Of a DNA stretch of 64,000 nucleotides, positions 10,347-19,906 are shown piece by piece. Both the position numbers and the translations under genes were made by a program. The stretch covers positions 124,001-188,000 of the forward strand of contig NZ_LT906479.1 in assembly GCF_900187015.1 (NCBI RefSeq). Reading direction: 5' to 3'. Each line of letters starts with the position of its first letter. Position 1 is the stretch's first letter. The notes below the pieces were generated by a model. It saw only the letters and a list, made by a program, of their open reading frames with translations, had not been told where the DNA came from and made no database searches. Source of the stretch: Serratia ficaria (GTDB lineage: Bacteria > Pseudomonadota > Gammaproteobacteria > Enterobacterales > Enterobacteriaceae).

Positions 10347-10373
10347 ACACAGGGTAGTTTTGCTACCCTGTGT
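10347..10373 (+). terminator. Hairpin after bcsC
   Basis: An 11-base perfect stem (ACACAGGGTAG / CTACCCTGTGT, arms 10347-10357 and 10363-10373) with a 5-base loop lies 28 bases after the bcsC stop. Only a weak T-run (TTTATT) follows, so termination may be partial and some read-through into hmsP is possible. Confidence 0.6.
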
Positions 10374-10536
10374 TTATTCCCATTAGGAAAAGACTGAAAC
10401 CCGCGGTTTTCTTGGTTCTGCCAGCGGTATGGCAAGATAAAAACACCAGACGATCGAGTATACTCAGACCGGTCCGAGGGGGAGGGTATTATTCAGCCCC
10501 CTTTTTTATTTCAGCCCGATTTCACGGAGAGCAGGT

Positions 10537-12543
10537 TTGCGGGTCAGGCGTTCATTAACGATTAAACAGATGGCGACGGTGTCCGGCGTGGCGCTGGTGA
10601 CTATCTGCATATTTATCGTGATTCAGTTATTCCATTTTGTGCAGCAGCGCAGGGATGACTACGCCCAGCAACTGGAAAATATCGCTCATTCGGTGCGGCA
10701 GCCGCTGGCGGAAGCCGTATTGCGCATGGACGTGCCGGAAACCAAAAGGGTGCTGAATCAACTGCTGCCGGTGGGGATCCTCACCCGCGCGGATATCGTG
10801 CTGCCCAACGAGTTTCAGGCGCTGCACGCCAATTTCCCGCCGGAACGCCCGGTGCCGACGCCGATCGCCCGGCTGTTCGAGCTGCCGATCCAGATTTCCG
10901 TCCCGCTCTATTCGCTGGAACGGGTGCCGGCCAATCCGCAGCCGCTGGCTTATCTGGTGCTGCAGGCCGATTCGTTCCGCATGTACCAGTTTATCCTCAG
11001 CATGCTGTCGACCATGCTCTCGACCTACCTGCTGCTGGCGCTGATCCTGTCGATATCCATCACCTGGTGCATGAACCGGCTGATGGTGCATCCGCTGCGC
11101 GCGATAGCCAAAGAGCTGGAAGACATTTCGCAGGAGGAGGCGCCCTATCATCAGCTGAGGCTGCCGGCGCTGCATCAGGACGACGAGCTCGGCCTGCTGG
11201 TGCGCAACTACAACCGCAATCAGCAGACGCTGGCCAAGGCCCATGCCGACATGAGCCGCCTCAGCACCCGCCACCCGGTGACCGACCTACCGAACCAGGC
11301 GCTGTTCACCGCCCTGCTGGAGCAGCATATCGCCTCCAGCCTGCGGCCGGAGCGCTTCAACCTGCTGGTGGTGGGCATCGAGACGCTGCATGAGGCCTCC
11401 GGCGTGCTCAGCCCGGCGATGCGCGAAACCTTGCTGCTGGCGCTGGCGAAAAAATTGCGCGGCTGCGTCGATGAAAACGGCGTGCTGGCGCAGCTGAGCA
11501 ACACCGAGTTCGCCATTCTGGCCAAAGGGGTCGAGCGTCCCTTCCACGCCATGCAGCTGGCGCGGCGCATCATGGCGGAGATCAACGCGCCGTTGAGCCT
11601 GGAAGGGTTGGCGCTGCGGCCGAACGCCAGCGTCGGCATCGCCCACTATCTGCATCAGGAACAGAGCGCCGAGCAGCTGCTGCGCAGCGCCACCTCGGCG
11701 ATGATGTCCGCGCATCGCGAAGGCAAGAATCAGATCCGGTTTTTTGAACCCAGCCTGACGGAAAGAACCCAGAAGCGGCTGACGCAGGAAAGCGAGATCC
11801 TGCACGCCATCGAGCAGCGTCACTTCACGCTGTTCCTGCAGCCGCAGCTGGACATGGCGTCCGGCGCGGTGATCGGCGCCGAGGCGCTGCTGCGCTGGCA
11901 GCAGTATGACGGCAGCTTCACCCTGCCGGCAGACGTTATCCCCCTGGCGGAAGAGCTGGGGGTGATAGTGCCGCTCGGCAACTGGGTGCTTGAGGAATCC
12001 TGCCGCATTCTGGCGGACTGGCAGCGGCAGGGCATCCAGCTGCCGTTGGCGGTCAATATCTCCGGCATCCAGATGCAGCACGAGGGCTTTGTGCCGCACC
12101 TGAAGAGCATCCTGGCGCAGTATCGGATCGATCCGCGCAAGCTGCTGCTGGAGATTACCGAAACGGTACGCATCGACGATCTCGATCGGGCGCTGACCTT
12201 GCTGCGCGAACTGCACGGCCTGGGGCTGTCGATCGCCCTGGATGATTTCGGCATGGGCTATTCCAGCCTGGAATACCTGAACCGGCTGAAATCCTTGCCG
12301 ATCGATCTGATTAAAATCGATAAAAGCTTTATTCAGGGATTGCCGAACGATGACGCCATGGCGCGCATCGTCAGCGCCATCTCCGAAGTGCTCAACCTGC
12401 CGGTCATGGCCGAGGGCGTCGAAAATGCCGCGCAGCGCGACTGGCTGCTGGAACATGGCATCCGCAGCGGCCAGGGGTTCCTGTTTGCGCGCCCGCTGCC
12501 GCGCGAGGCGTTTGAAGCCCAGTTCTGCCGCGCTGCGGATTGA
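10537..12543 (+). CDS. hmsP: HmsP/YhjK-type membrane EAL-domain c-di-GMP phosphodiesterase
   Basis: This 668-residue protein lowers c-di-GMP in relatives and so restrains cellulose and other biofilm polysaccharides. It begins at TTG 10537; the next residues, RVRRSLTIKQMA, match the start of the E. coli homologue YhjK (PdeK). Two transmembrane segments (about 12-32 and 150-175) bracket a periplasmic sensor region, followed by a HAMP-like linker. The GGDEF-like domain is degenerate: the catalytic loop reads LSNTEF instead of GGDEF. The EAL domain is intact, with EAL at 449-451 and DDFG at 569-572. Position beside bcsC is the same as in E. coli (yhjK next to bcsC). Confidence 0.93.
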   Translation: MRVRRSLTIKQMATVSGVALVTICIFIVIQLFHFVQQRRDDYAQQLENIAHSVRQPLAEAVLRMDVPETKRVLNQLLPVGILTRADIVLPNEFQALHANFPPERPVPTPIARLFELPIQISVPLYSLERVPANPQPLAYLVLQADSFRMYQFILSMLSTMLSTYLLLALILSISITWCMNRLMVHPLRAIAKELEDISQEEAPYHQLRLPALHQDDELGLLVRNYNRNQQTLAKAHADMSRLSTRHPVTDLPNQALFTALLEQHIASSLRPERFNLLVVGIETLHEASGVLSPAMRETLLLALAKKLRGCVDENGVLAQLSNTEFAILAKGVERPFHAMQLARRIMAEINAPLSLEGLALRPNASVGIAHYLHQEQSAEQLLRSATSAMMSAHREGKNQIRFFEPSLTERTQKRLTQESEILHAIEQRHFTLFLQPQLDMASGAVIGAEALLRWQQYDGSFTLPADVIPLAEELGVIVPLGNWVLEESCRILADWQRQGIQLPLAVNISGIQMQHEGFVPHLKSILAQYRIDPRKLLLEITETVRIDDLDRALTLLRELHGLGLSIALDDFGMGYSSLEYLNRLKSLPIDLIKIDKSFIQGLPNDDAMARIVSAISEVLNLPVMAEGVENAAQRDWLLEHGIRSGQGFLFARPLPREAFEAQFCRAAD

Positions 12544-12747
12544 GTGGCCGCGCTGCGGCCGCGTTCAAAAAATCGCGCGCATCCCCTACCTCTTTGGCGT
12601 TAGTGCAAACAAAGGCTTACGAAATTCTCAGCCTTGCATCCCGACTGACGCGTTTCAGCTCTTAAAATCACATCAACCTCGCTGTCGGGGTGCAACAAAT
12701 TATTTCCATGTTGTTATGTGGGTGTTATTTTCCGCGCAAGCGATGAA

Positions 12748-12763
12748 CAGGCGGTGCCGCCTG
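12748..12763. other. Short palindrome upstream of dctA
   Basis: CAGGCGG-TG-CCGCCTG is a perfect 7-base inverted repeat 28 bases before the dctA start. It could be a protein-binding site or a small hairpin in the leader. No regulator can be assigned from sequence alone. The rest of 12544-12791 holds a repeated CCGCGCTGCGG at the hmsP stop (12528-12538 and 12548-12558) and nothing else I recognise. Confidence 0.35.
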
Positions 12764-12791
12764 GTGCGTGTCTCCCCCATAGGATGTCCAT

Positions 12792-14078
12792 ATGAAAATA
12801 ACTATCTTTAAAAGCCTCTATTTTCAGGTACTGACGGCGATTACGCTGGGTATCCTGCTTGGTCACTTCTACCCTGACATCGGCGCCCAGATGAAACCGC
12901 TGGGCGATGGCTTCGTCAAACTGATCAAGATGATTATCGCCCCGGTGATCTTCTGCACCGTGGTGACCGGCATCGCCGGCATGGAAAGCATGAAAGCGGT
13001 GGGGCGCACCGGCGCCATCGCGCTGCTGTATTTTGAAATCGTCAGCACCATTGCGCTGATCATCGGCCTGGTGATCGTCAACCTGATGCAGCCGGGGGCC
13101 GGCATGAACGTCGATCCCGGCACGCTGGACGCCAAGGCGGTGGCGGTTTATGCCGAGCAGGCGCAGCAGCAGGGCATCATTCCGTTCCTGCTGGACATCA
13201 TCCCCGGCAGCGTGATCGGCGCGTTCGCCAGCGGCAACATTCTGCAGGTGCTGCTGTTTGCGGTGCTGTTCGGTTTCGCCCTGCATCGCCTGGGGGAGAA
13301 AGGGCAGCTGATCTTCAACGTGATCGACAGCTTCTCGCGGGTGATTTTCGGCATCATCAACATGATCATGCGCCTGGCGCCGCTGGGCGCCTTCGGCGCC
13401 ATGGCGTTCACCATCGGCAAATACGGCGTCGGCACCCTGGTGCAGCTCGGCCAGCTGATCCTGTGCTTCTACATCACCTGCATCCTGTTCGTGGTGGTGG
13501 TGCTGGGGTCGATAGCCCGCGCCAACGGCTTCAGCATCTTCAAGTTCGTCAATTACATCAAGGAAGAGCTGCTGATCGTGCTCGGCACCTCGTCCTCCGA
13601 ATCCGCGCTGCCGCGCATGCTGGACAAGATGGAGAGGCTGGGCTGCAAGAAATCGGTGGTGGGGCTGGTGATCCCGACCGGCTATTCGTTCAACCTCGAC
13701 GGCACATCGATTTACCTGACCATGGCGGCGGTGTTTATCGCCCAGGCCACCAACACCCATATGGACATCATGCACCAGATTACCCTGCTGGTGGTGCTGC
13801 TGCTGTCTTCCAAAGGCGCGGCCGGGGTGACCGGCAGCGGCTTTATCGTGCTGGCCGCCACCATTTCCGCCGTAGGGCATTTGCCGCTGGCGGGCCTGGC
13901 GCTGATTTTAGGCATCGATCGGTTTATGTCGGAGGCGCGCGCGCTGACCAACCTGGTGGGCAACGGCGTGGCCACCGTGGTGGTGGCGAAGTGGTGTAAC
14001 CAGCTGGATGAAAAGCAGCTGAAGGATACGCTGAACAACAAAAAAGCCGGCGCCGACAAAACGCTGCCTTCCGCCTGA
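12792..14078 (+). CDS. dctA: DctA, aerobic C4-dicarboxylate:proton symporter
   Basis: DctA imports succinate, fumarate, malate and aspartate at the inner membrane under aerobic growth. The 428-residue product equals the E. coli length and keeps the DAACS-family serine-rich re-entrant motif (TSSSES near residue 265), the NLDGTS motif and many hydrophobic helices. An AGGA box (12781-12784) precedes the ATG at 12792 by 7 bases. The gene lies between hmsP and yhjJ, the E. coli arrangement. A terminator follows. In E. coli it is controlled by DcuSR and CRP; I could not place those sites with confidence here. Confidence 0.97.
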   Translation: MKITIFKSLYFQVLTAITLGILLGHFYPDIGAQMKPLGDGFVKLIKMIIAPVIFCTVVTGIAGMESMKAVGRTGAIALLYFEIVSTIALIIGLVIVNLMQPGAGMNVDPGTLDAKAVAVYAEQAQQQGIIPFLLDIIPGSVIGAFASGNILQVLLFAVLFGFALHRLGEKGQLIFNVIDSFSRVIFGIINMIMRLAPLGAFGAMAFTIGKYGVGTLVQLGQLILCFYITCILFVVVVLGSIARANGFSIFKFVNYIKEELLIVLGTSSSESALPRMLDKMERLGCKKSVVGLVIPTGYSFNLDGTSIYLTMAAVFIAQATNTHMDIMHQITLLVVLLLSSKGAAGVTGSGFIVLAATISAVGHLPLAGLALILGIDRFMSEARALTNLVGNGVATVVVAKWCNQLDEKQLKDTLNNKKAGADKTLPSA

Positions 14079-14090
14079 TCCTCCCCTGAA

Positions 14091-14123
14091 TCACCGGCTG
14101 CTGCGGCGGCCGGTGACGTTTTA
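14091..14123 (+). terminator. Intrinsic terminator of dctA
   Basis: Stem TCACCGGC / GCCGGTGA (14091-14098 and 14109-14116) with a GC-rich loop, followed by CGTTTTATT. It lies 12 bases after the dctA stop. The remaining gap to yhjJ (14124-14337) shows no other feature I can support. Confidence 0.8.
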
Positions 14124-14337
14124 TTCCCCCGCGTAACGAATTCTTGCATTAAAAATCCTGCTATCCATTATTTTTCACTCCGATGAGTGACATCCGCAAA
14201 GGCGCGCGGTCTAACAGGATGGTACACTTTCTGCTTTCCGCCCCACTGTGAAACTCAGGGCGTATTTTTATGATTCCATTGAATGGAATATCCGTATTTG
14301 CATAAAGAAATTGGATAGTAATTAAGTAGGGGTTCAC

Positions 14338-15813
14338 ATGCAGGGCACCAGAATTCATCTTATAGTTGGTGGGCTGCTATTGGCTGCAGCCAACGGCAGC
14401 GTGCAGGCTGAAGCACTACAACCCGATCCCGCCTGGCAGCAGGGCAAACTGGACAACGGGTTTGCATGGCAGATCCTGGATACGCCCCAGCGGCCGAGCG
14501 ATCGCGTCGAACTGCGGCTGATGGTCAATACCGGCTCCCTGGTGGAGTCTTCCCAACAGATCGGCTTCGCCCATCTGTTGCCGCGCCTGGCGCTGGCGCG
14601 CAGCGAAAGCTTTACCGCGCCGCAGCTTCGTTCGCTGTGGCAGCAGAGCGTGGACAATGATCGGCCGCTGCCGCCGGCCATCAGCTCTTACGACTTCACC
14701 CTCTACAACCTCAGCCTGCCGAACAACCGCCCCGATCTGCTGAAAGAAGCGCTGGCGTGGCTGTCCGACACCACCGGCAGGCTGGCGATCGACGAGCATA
14801 CGGTGCATGCGGTGATGAATTCCAGCGTGGATCCGATCGGCACCTTCCCGCCAAACCCGCAAGACGCCTGGTGGCGCTACCGCCTGAAGGGCTCGACCTT
14901 GCTGGCGCACGATCCCGCGCAGCCGGTGAAACGGCCGGTCAATATCGATCAGCTGAAAAAATTCTACCAGCAGTGGTACACCCCGGACGCCATGACGCTG
15001 TACGTGGTCGGCAAGGTCGACAGCCGCAGCCTCGGTGAGCAGATCGGCAAAGCCTTCTCGCCGCTGAAAGGCAAGCGCGAGACCCCGGCCACCATGCCGA
15101 CGCTGACGCCGTTGCCGCCGCAGCCGGTGAGCCTGCTCAGCGAGCAGGTGAAGCAGGACACGCTGTCGATCATGTGGGATGCGCCCTGGCACCCGATCCG
15201 CGACTCGCAGAGCCTGAGCCGTTACTGGCGCAGCGATCTGGCGCGCGAAGCGCTGTTCTGGCACCTCCAGCAAACCCTGGAAAAGAGCGATCAGAAGAAC
15301 CTGCATTTGGGCTTTGACTGCCGGGTGCAATATCAGCGCGCGCAGTGCGCCATTCACCTGGATACGCCGAATAACAACCTGAACGGCAGCCTGGGCTTTA
15401 TCGCCCGCGAATTGGTCAACGTCCGCGACAACGGGCTGTCGCAGGAAGAGTTCGACGGCCTGCTGGCGCAGAAAAACGATCAGCTGAGCAAGCTGTTCGC
15501 CACCTATGCGCGCACCGATACCGACGTGCTGATGAGCCAGCGCCTGCGTTCCCAGCAGAGCGGGGTGGTGGATATCGCGCCCGAGCAGTACCAGAAGCTG
15601 CGCCAGGAGTTCCTGTCCGGCCTGACGCTGGAATCGCTGAATCAGGAGCTGAAGCTGCAGCTTTCTCAGGACGCGACCCTGGTGCTGATGCAGCCGAAAG
15701 GCGAGCCGGAAATGAGCATGAAGCAGCTGCAGGAAACCTACAACGGCATCATGTCGCCGGCGCCCGCCGTGGTGACGGAAGAGGCCAGGCCGGCCGACGC
15801 CGGCACGCAGTAG
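14338..15813 (+). CDS. yhjJ: YhjJ, periplasmic M16-peptidase-like protein, probably inactive
   Basis: The 491-residue product has a signal peptide (cleavage near VQAEA) and the fold-level layout of an M16 (pitrilysin/insulinase) peptidase, as E. coli YhjJ (about 498). The zinc-binding HxxEH signature of active members should lie near residue 80; here that stretch reads GFAHLLPRLAL, so the catalytic glutamate and second histidine are gone. It is therefore likely a non-catalytic periplasmic protein of unknown role. It follows dctA, as in E. coli, and faces ppiC across a strong hairpin. Confidence 0.9.
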   Translation: MQGTRIHLIVGGLLLAAANGSVQAEALQPDPAWQQGKLDNGFAWQILDTPQRPSDRVELRLMVNTGSLVESSQQIGFAHLLPRLALARSESFTAPQLRSLWQQSVDNDRPLPPAISSYDFTLYNLSLPNNRPDLLKEALAWLSDTTGRLAIDEHTVHAVMNSSVDPIGTFPPNPQDAWWRYRLKGSTLLAHDPAQPVKRPVNIDQLKKFYQQWYTPDAMTLYVVGKVDSRSLGEQIGKAFSPLKGKRETPATMPTLTPLPPQPVSLLSEQVKQDTLSIMWDAPWHPIRDSQSLSRYWRSDLAREALFWHLQQTLEKSDQKNLHLGFDCRVQYQRAQCAIHLDTPNNNLNGSLGFIARELVNVRDNGLSQEEFDGLLAQKNDQLSKLFATYARTDTDVLMSQRLRSQQSGVVDIAPEQYQKLRQEFLSGLTLESLNQELKLQLSQDATLVLMQPKGEPEMSMKQLQETYNGIMSPAPAVVTEEARPADAGTQ

Positions 15814-15815
15814 CC

Positions 15816-15839
15816 TTGAGGGGGCTGCGGCCCCCTCAA
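15816..15839. terminator. Bidirectional hairpin between yhjJ and ppiC
   Basis: A perfect 9-base stem, TTGAGGGGG / CCCCCTCAA (15816-15824 and 15831-15839), loop CTGCGG, lies between two convergent genes. The right arm contains the ppiC stop codon. No T-run follows on either strand, so it acts perhaps as an mRNA 3'-end stabiliser as much as a terminator. Confidence 0.6.
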
Positions 15840-16117
15840 TTGCGGTACAGTACCTTGATGATGTGGTAACCGAACTGGGTTTTGACCGGGCCGTAGGGTT
15901 TCAGCAGCGGAATGCTGAATACCGCCTTGTCGAAGGCGGCCACCATGGTGCCCTTGTTGAATTCACCCAATGAGCCGCCGTTGCGTTTCGACGGGCAGCT
16001 CGAGTATTTGCGCGCCAGCGTATCGAAGCTGACGCCGCGCTTTAGCTTGGCCAGCAGTTCGTTGGCCAGCTTTTCATTATCCACCAGTATGTGCAGGGCG
16101 CACGCCGTCTTTGCCAT
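15836..16117 (-). CDS. ppiC: PpiC, parvulin-type peptidyl-prolyl isomerase
   Basis: A 93-residue single-domain parvulin, identical in length to E. coli PpiC (rotamase C). It shows the family pattern [12 protein letters not shown] at the start, the [14 protein letters not shown] core, the [10 protein letters not shown] helix and the [10 protein letters not shown] end. It speeds cis-trans isomerisation of prolyl bonds in the cytoplasm; its clients are poorly known. It is divergent from rep, as in E. coli. Confidence 0.96.
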   Translation of the reverse strand: MAKTACALHILVDNEKLANELLAKLKRGVSFDTLARKYSSCPSKRNGGSLGEFNKGTMVAAFDKAVFSIPLLKPYGPVKTQFGYHIIKVLYRN

Positions 16118-16225
16118 GGTATTGCCTTTATCAATGCGAAATTGCGCCGATTATACCCGTTAAATCTCGGCGGCGCTTTCTGCTACAATCCCCATCCACG
16201 TTATAAAGTCGAGCAATAAAGCGCC

Positions 16226-18250
16226 ATGCGATTAAACCCCAGCCAACAACAAGCCGTCGAATTCGTTACCGGGCCCTGCCTGGTGCTGGCCGGTGCAGGT
16301 TCCGGCAAGACGCGCGTCATCACCAACAAGATTGCCCACCTGATCCACCATTGCGGTTATCAGGCGCGGCACATCGCCGCCGTGACCTTTACCAACAAGG
16401 CCGCGCGCGAGATGAAAGAGCGTGTGGCGCAAACCATGGGGCGCAAAGAGGCGCGCGGGCTGATGATTTCCACCTTCCATACCCTGGGGCTGGAGATCAT
16501 CAAGCGGGAGTATGCGGCGCTGGAGATGAAGTCCAACTTCTCGCTGTTCGACGATCAGGATCAGCTGGCGCTGCTGAAAGAGCTGACCGAGAAATGGCTG
16601 GAAAGCGACAAAACGCTGGTGGCGCAGCTTATTTCCACCATTTCCAACTGGAAAAACGACCTGGTCGATCCCAAACGGGCGATGGAGCTGGCGCGCTCCG
16701 AACGCGACAAGCTGTTCGCCCACTGCTACGGCCTGTACCACGCCCATATGCGGGCCTGCAACGTGCTGGACTTCGACGATTTAATCCTGCTGCCGACCCT
16801 GCTGCTGCAGCGCAATGAAGAGGTGCGCGAACGCTGGCAAAACCGCATTCGTTACCTGCTGGTGGACGAATATCAGGATACCAACACCAGCCAGTATGAG
16901 CTGGTGAAGCTGTTGGTGGGCAACCGCGCGCGCTTTACCGTGGTGGGCGACGATGACCAGTCTATCTACTCCTGGCGCGGCGCGCGGCCGCAGAACCTGG
17001 TGCTGCTGAAAGAGGATTTCCCGGCGCTGCAGGTGATCAAGCTGGAGCAGAACTATCGCTCCAGCGAGCGCATCCTGAAAGCGGCCAATATCCTGATCGC
17101 CAATAACCCGCACGTATTTGAAAAGCGGCTGTTTTCCGAGCTCGGCTACGGCGAAGAGCTGAAGGTGGTCACCGCCAATAACGAAGACCACGAGGCCGAA
17201 CGGGTGGTCGGCGAACTGATCGCCCATCACTTCGTGAAGAAGACTAATTACAGCGATTACGCGATCCTCTACCGCGGCAACCACCAGTCGCGGCTGTTTG
17301 AAAAGATGCTGATGCAGAACCGCATCCCGTACAAAATTTCCGGCGGCACCTCGTTCTTCTCACGGCCGGAGATCAAGGATCTGTTGGCCTATCTGCGGGT
17401 GCTGACCAACGCGGACGACGACAGCGCCTTCCTGCGCATCGTCAATACGCCCAAGCGCGAGATCGGGCCGGCGACGCTGCAGAAACTGGGCGAATGGGCC
17501 AATCAGCGCAACAAGAGCCTGTTCCGCGCCAGCTTCGATCTGGGCCTCGGCCAGCACCTCACCGGCCGCGGGCTGGAGTCGCTGCAGCGCTTTACCCACT
17601 GGCTGGACGGCATCGCGCAGCTGGCCGAACGCGAGCCGGTGGCGGCGGTGCGCGATTTGATCCGCGGCGTCGATTACGAAAGCTGGCTGTTTGAAACCTC
17701 CCCCAGCCCGAAAGCCGCGGAAATGCGCATGAAAAACGTCAACACGCTGTTTGGCTGGATGACGGAGATGCTGGAGGGCAGCGAGCTGGATGAGCCGATG
17801 ACGCTGACCCAGGTGGTCACGCGCTTCACCCTGCGCGATATGATGGAGCGAGGCGAAAGCGAAGAAGAGCTGGACCAGGTGCAGCTGATGACGCTGCACG
17901 CCTCCAAGGGTCTGGAATTCCCCTATGTGTTCCTGGTGGGGATGGAGGAAGGATTATTGCCGCATCAGAGCAGCATCGATGAGGACAACGTCGACGAAGA
18001 GCGGCGCCTGGCCTATGTGGGGATCACCCGCGCCCAGAAAGAGCTGATTTTCACCCTGTGCCGGGAACGCCGCCAGTATGGCGAACTGGTGCGGCCGGAG
18101 CCGAGCCGTTTCCTGCTGGAGCTGCCGCAGGACGACCTGGCCTGGGAAAGCGAGCGCAAGGTGGTCAGCCCGCAGGAACGGATGCAGAAGGGCCAGAGCC
18201 ATCTGGCCAATATTCGCGCCCAGCTGGCCAAGGCCAAAGGCGAAGGGTAA
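16226..18250 (+). CDS. rep: Rep, ATP-dependent 3'-5' DNA helicase (SF1A)
   Basis: Rep is the accessory replicative helicase that clears proteins ahead of forks. The 674-residue product (E. coli 673) carries the P-loop AGAGSGKT at residues 22-29, the Walker B VDEYQDTN near 215, [19 protein letters not shown] and the late motif [21 protein letters not shown]. The start ATG 16226 puts the Q-motif NPSQQQAV at residue 4 as in the family. A hairpin terminator separates it from the convergent gppA. Confidence 0.98.
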   Translation: MRLNPSQQQAVEFVTGPCLVLAGAGSGKTRVITNKIAHLIHHCGYQARHIAAVTFTNKAAREMKERVAQTMGRKEARGLMISTFHTLGLEIIKREYAALEMKSNFSLFDDQDQLALLKELTEKWLESDKTLVAQLISTISNWKNDLVDPKRAMELARSERDKLFAHCYGLYHAHMRACNVLDFDDLILLPTLLLQRNEEVRERWQNRIRYLLVDEYQDTNTSQYELVKLLVGNRARFTVVGDDDQSIYSWRGARPQNLVLLKEDFPALQVIKLEQNYRSSERILKAANILIANNPHVFEKRLFSELGYGEELKVVTANNEDHEAERVVGELIAHHFVKKTNYSDYAILYRGNHQSRLFEKMLMQNRIPYKISGGTSFFSRPEIKDLLAYLRVLTNADDDSAFLRIVNTPKREIGPATLQKLGEWANQRNKSLFRASFDLGLGQHLTGRGLESLQRFTHWLDGIAQLAEREPVAAVRDLIRGVDYESWLFETSPSPKAAEMRMKNVNTLFGWMTEMLEGSELDEPMTLTQVVTRFTLRDMMERGESEEELDQVQLMTLHASKGLEFPYVFLVGMEEGLLPHQSSIDEDNVDEERRLAYVGITRAQKELIFTLCRERRQYGELVRPEPSRFLLELPQDDLAWESERKVVSPQERMQKGQSHLANIRAQLAKAKGEG

Positions 18251-18254
18251 AACA

Positions 18255-18275
18255 AAGGGCGCGGTTTGCGCCCTT
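18255..18275. terminator. Hairpin between rep and gppA
   Basis: Stem AAGGGCGC / GCGCCCTT (18255-18262 and 18268-18275), loop GGTTT, between convergent genes. It ends 6 bases before the gppA stop codon. It can serve both strands, with a short TTG tail on plus and an upstream A-run reading as T on minus. Confidence 0.7.
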
Positions 18276-18281
18276 GTCATA

Positions 18282-19778
18282 TCAACGTTGTTCTTCCAGC
18301 TGCAGCGGCCAGTGGGCATAGCTTTGCCAATGGCTTTCCTGCTCCAGCGCCTCGGCGCGCAGCGGATGCTGCTCCAGCCAGCCCGGCGGCAGGATCACCG
18401 TCAGTTCATCGTCCTTGTTCGCGCGCAGCCGCACCGCCGGCAGCGTGTCGTCGCGGCGGCGGCTGGCGAAGATGATGGCCAGACGCAGGATGCGGCATAA
18501 ACGCTGCGCCATGCGCGGCGGCAGGGCGTTTTGCTGGCTCAGCAGCGGCAGGTCGAGGGTGTTGCTCTGGTTTTGCAGCAGGGTGGCCAGCAATTTTTTC
18601 TGCGCCGGGGTGAAACCGGGCAGATCCTGATGGCGGATCAGGTAGGCGGCGTGTTGCGGCGCCTGTTTGAAATCGACGCTGAGGCCGAGTTCGTGGATCA
18701 GGCAGGCGTTGTGCAGCAGTTCGCGACATCGCGTATCCAGCTGCCATTCGCCGGCGACCTGTTGCGAGAAATTGGCGGCCAGCTGGCCGACGCGTTCGGC
18801 CTGCTCGGTATCGAGCAGGTAGCGGCGCTGCAGGTTGCGGATGGTGCGATTGCGAATATCCTGCTCCACCGGCAAATGCAGCATGCCGTACACCAGCCCT
18901 TCGCGCAACGCGCCGCCGGCCAGCATCATGCTTTCAATGCCCAGCTCCTGGAATATCGCCAGCAGAATGGACAATCCGCTGGGGAATACCAGCGCGCGCT
19001 CCAGCGTCAGGCCCTCAATTTCCAATTCTTCCAGCTTGCCGCACTGAATGGCGCGCTGTTTCAGCTGACGCAGCTTGGCCAGGGTAATGCGTTCATCCAT
19101 GCCCTGCGCCACCATGATTTCCTGCAGCGCCTGCACGGTGCCGGAAGCGCCGACGCAGATTTGCCAGCCGTGCTGGCGCAGCTGCGGCGCGATCGGCCGC
19201 ACCATGTCGCGCGCGGCCTGTTCGGCGCGCTCGAAGTTTTCCTGCCCGAGATTGCGATCGCTGAAGAAGCGTTCCAGCCAGGTGACGCAGCCCATCGACA
19301 GGCTGTACAGCTGGGCCGCCTGAGCGCCGGTACCGGTGACCAGCTCGGTGCTGCCGCCGCCGATATCGACCACCAGACGTTGGTCCGGCCCGCCGGTGGT
19401 GTGCGCGACGCCATGATAAATCAGGCGCGCCTCTTCCTCGCCGCTGATCACCTGGATCGGGCAGCCGAGGATTTGCTCGGCGGTCTGCAGGAACGCCTCG
19501 GCATTGCAGGCCAGGCGCAGGGTGGCGGTGGCCACTACGCGGATTTGTTCCCGGGGAATATCCTGCAGGCGTTCGGAGAACAGCTTAAGGCACTGCCAGC
19601 CGCGCTGCATGGCGTCATGCGACAGGTGATTGTTCTGATCCAGCCCGGCGGCCAGGCGCACTTTGCGCTTGATGCGTGCCAGGGTCTGAATGCTGCCGGC
19701 CACCTCGCGCACCACCAGCATGTGAAAGCTGTTGGAGCCGAGATCGATGGCGGCATAGAGCGTGCTGGAACTGAGCAT
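18282..19778 (-). CDS. gppA: GppA, guanosine pentaphosphate phosphohydrolase / exopolyphosphatase
   Basis: GppA converts pppGpp to ppGpp and belongs to the ASKHA-fold Ppx/GppA family. I chose ATG 19778 (498 residues; E. coli 494), giving [20 protein letters not shown]; the longer frame from 19799 would place a GGGGA ribosome site inside the coding region. The phosphate-binding motifs AAIDLGSNS and [12 protein letters not shown] are intact. It is transcribed with rhlB in the same direction, 128 bases downstream of it, as in E. coli. Confidence 0.96.
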   Translation of the reverse strand: MLSSSTLYAAIDLGSNSFHMLVVREVAGSIQTLARIKRKVRLAAGLDQNNHLSHDAMQRGWQCLKLFSERLQDIPREQIRVVATATLRLACNAEAFLQTAEQILGCPIQVISGEEEARLIYHGVAHTTGGPDQRLVVDIGGGSTELVTGTGAQAAQLYSLSMGCVTWLERFFSDRNLGQENFERAEQAARDMVRPIAPQLRQHGWQICVGASGTVQALQEIMVAQGMDERITLAKLRQLKQRAIQCGKLEELEIEGLTLERALVFPSGLSILLAIFQELGIESMMLAGGALREGLVYGMLHLPVEQDIRNRTIRNLQRRYLLDTEQAERVGQLAANFSQQVAGEWQLDTRCRELLHNACLIHELGLSVDFKQAPQHAAYLIRHQDLPGFTPAQKKLLATLLQNQSNTLDLPLLSQQNALPPRMAQRLCRILRLAIIFASRRRDDTLPAVRLRANKDDELTVILPPGWLEQHPLRAEALEQESHWQSYAHWPLQLEEQR

Positions 19779-19906
19779 GTTATCCCCTTTGCCTTTCAAG
19801 CCGCATCGTGGTTGGCCGCATTCGCCGCCCTCCGCCGCTTACCGGGGTAAGTGACGGAGGGCTTGCGTGCTTGGCGCCGGGATGCGGCGGGTACTTCATT
19901 GGCGCA

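Noticed and set aside
6824..10435. A 1203-codon open frame on the minus strand opposite bcsC
   Set aside because: Composition (Arg/Gln/Val/Leu repeats mirroring the TPR codons) marks it as a shadow of bcsC. No ribosome site or domain is visible.
12640..12690. CRP site before dctA
   Set aside because: Only a TCACA half-site is seen at about 12668; the other half does not fit, so I did not call it.
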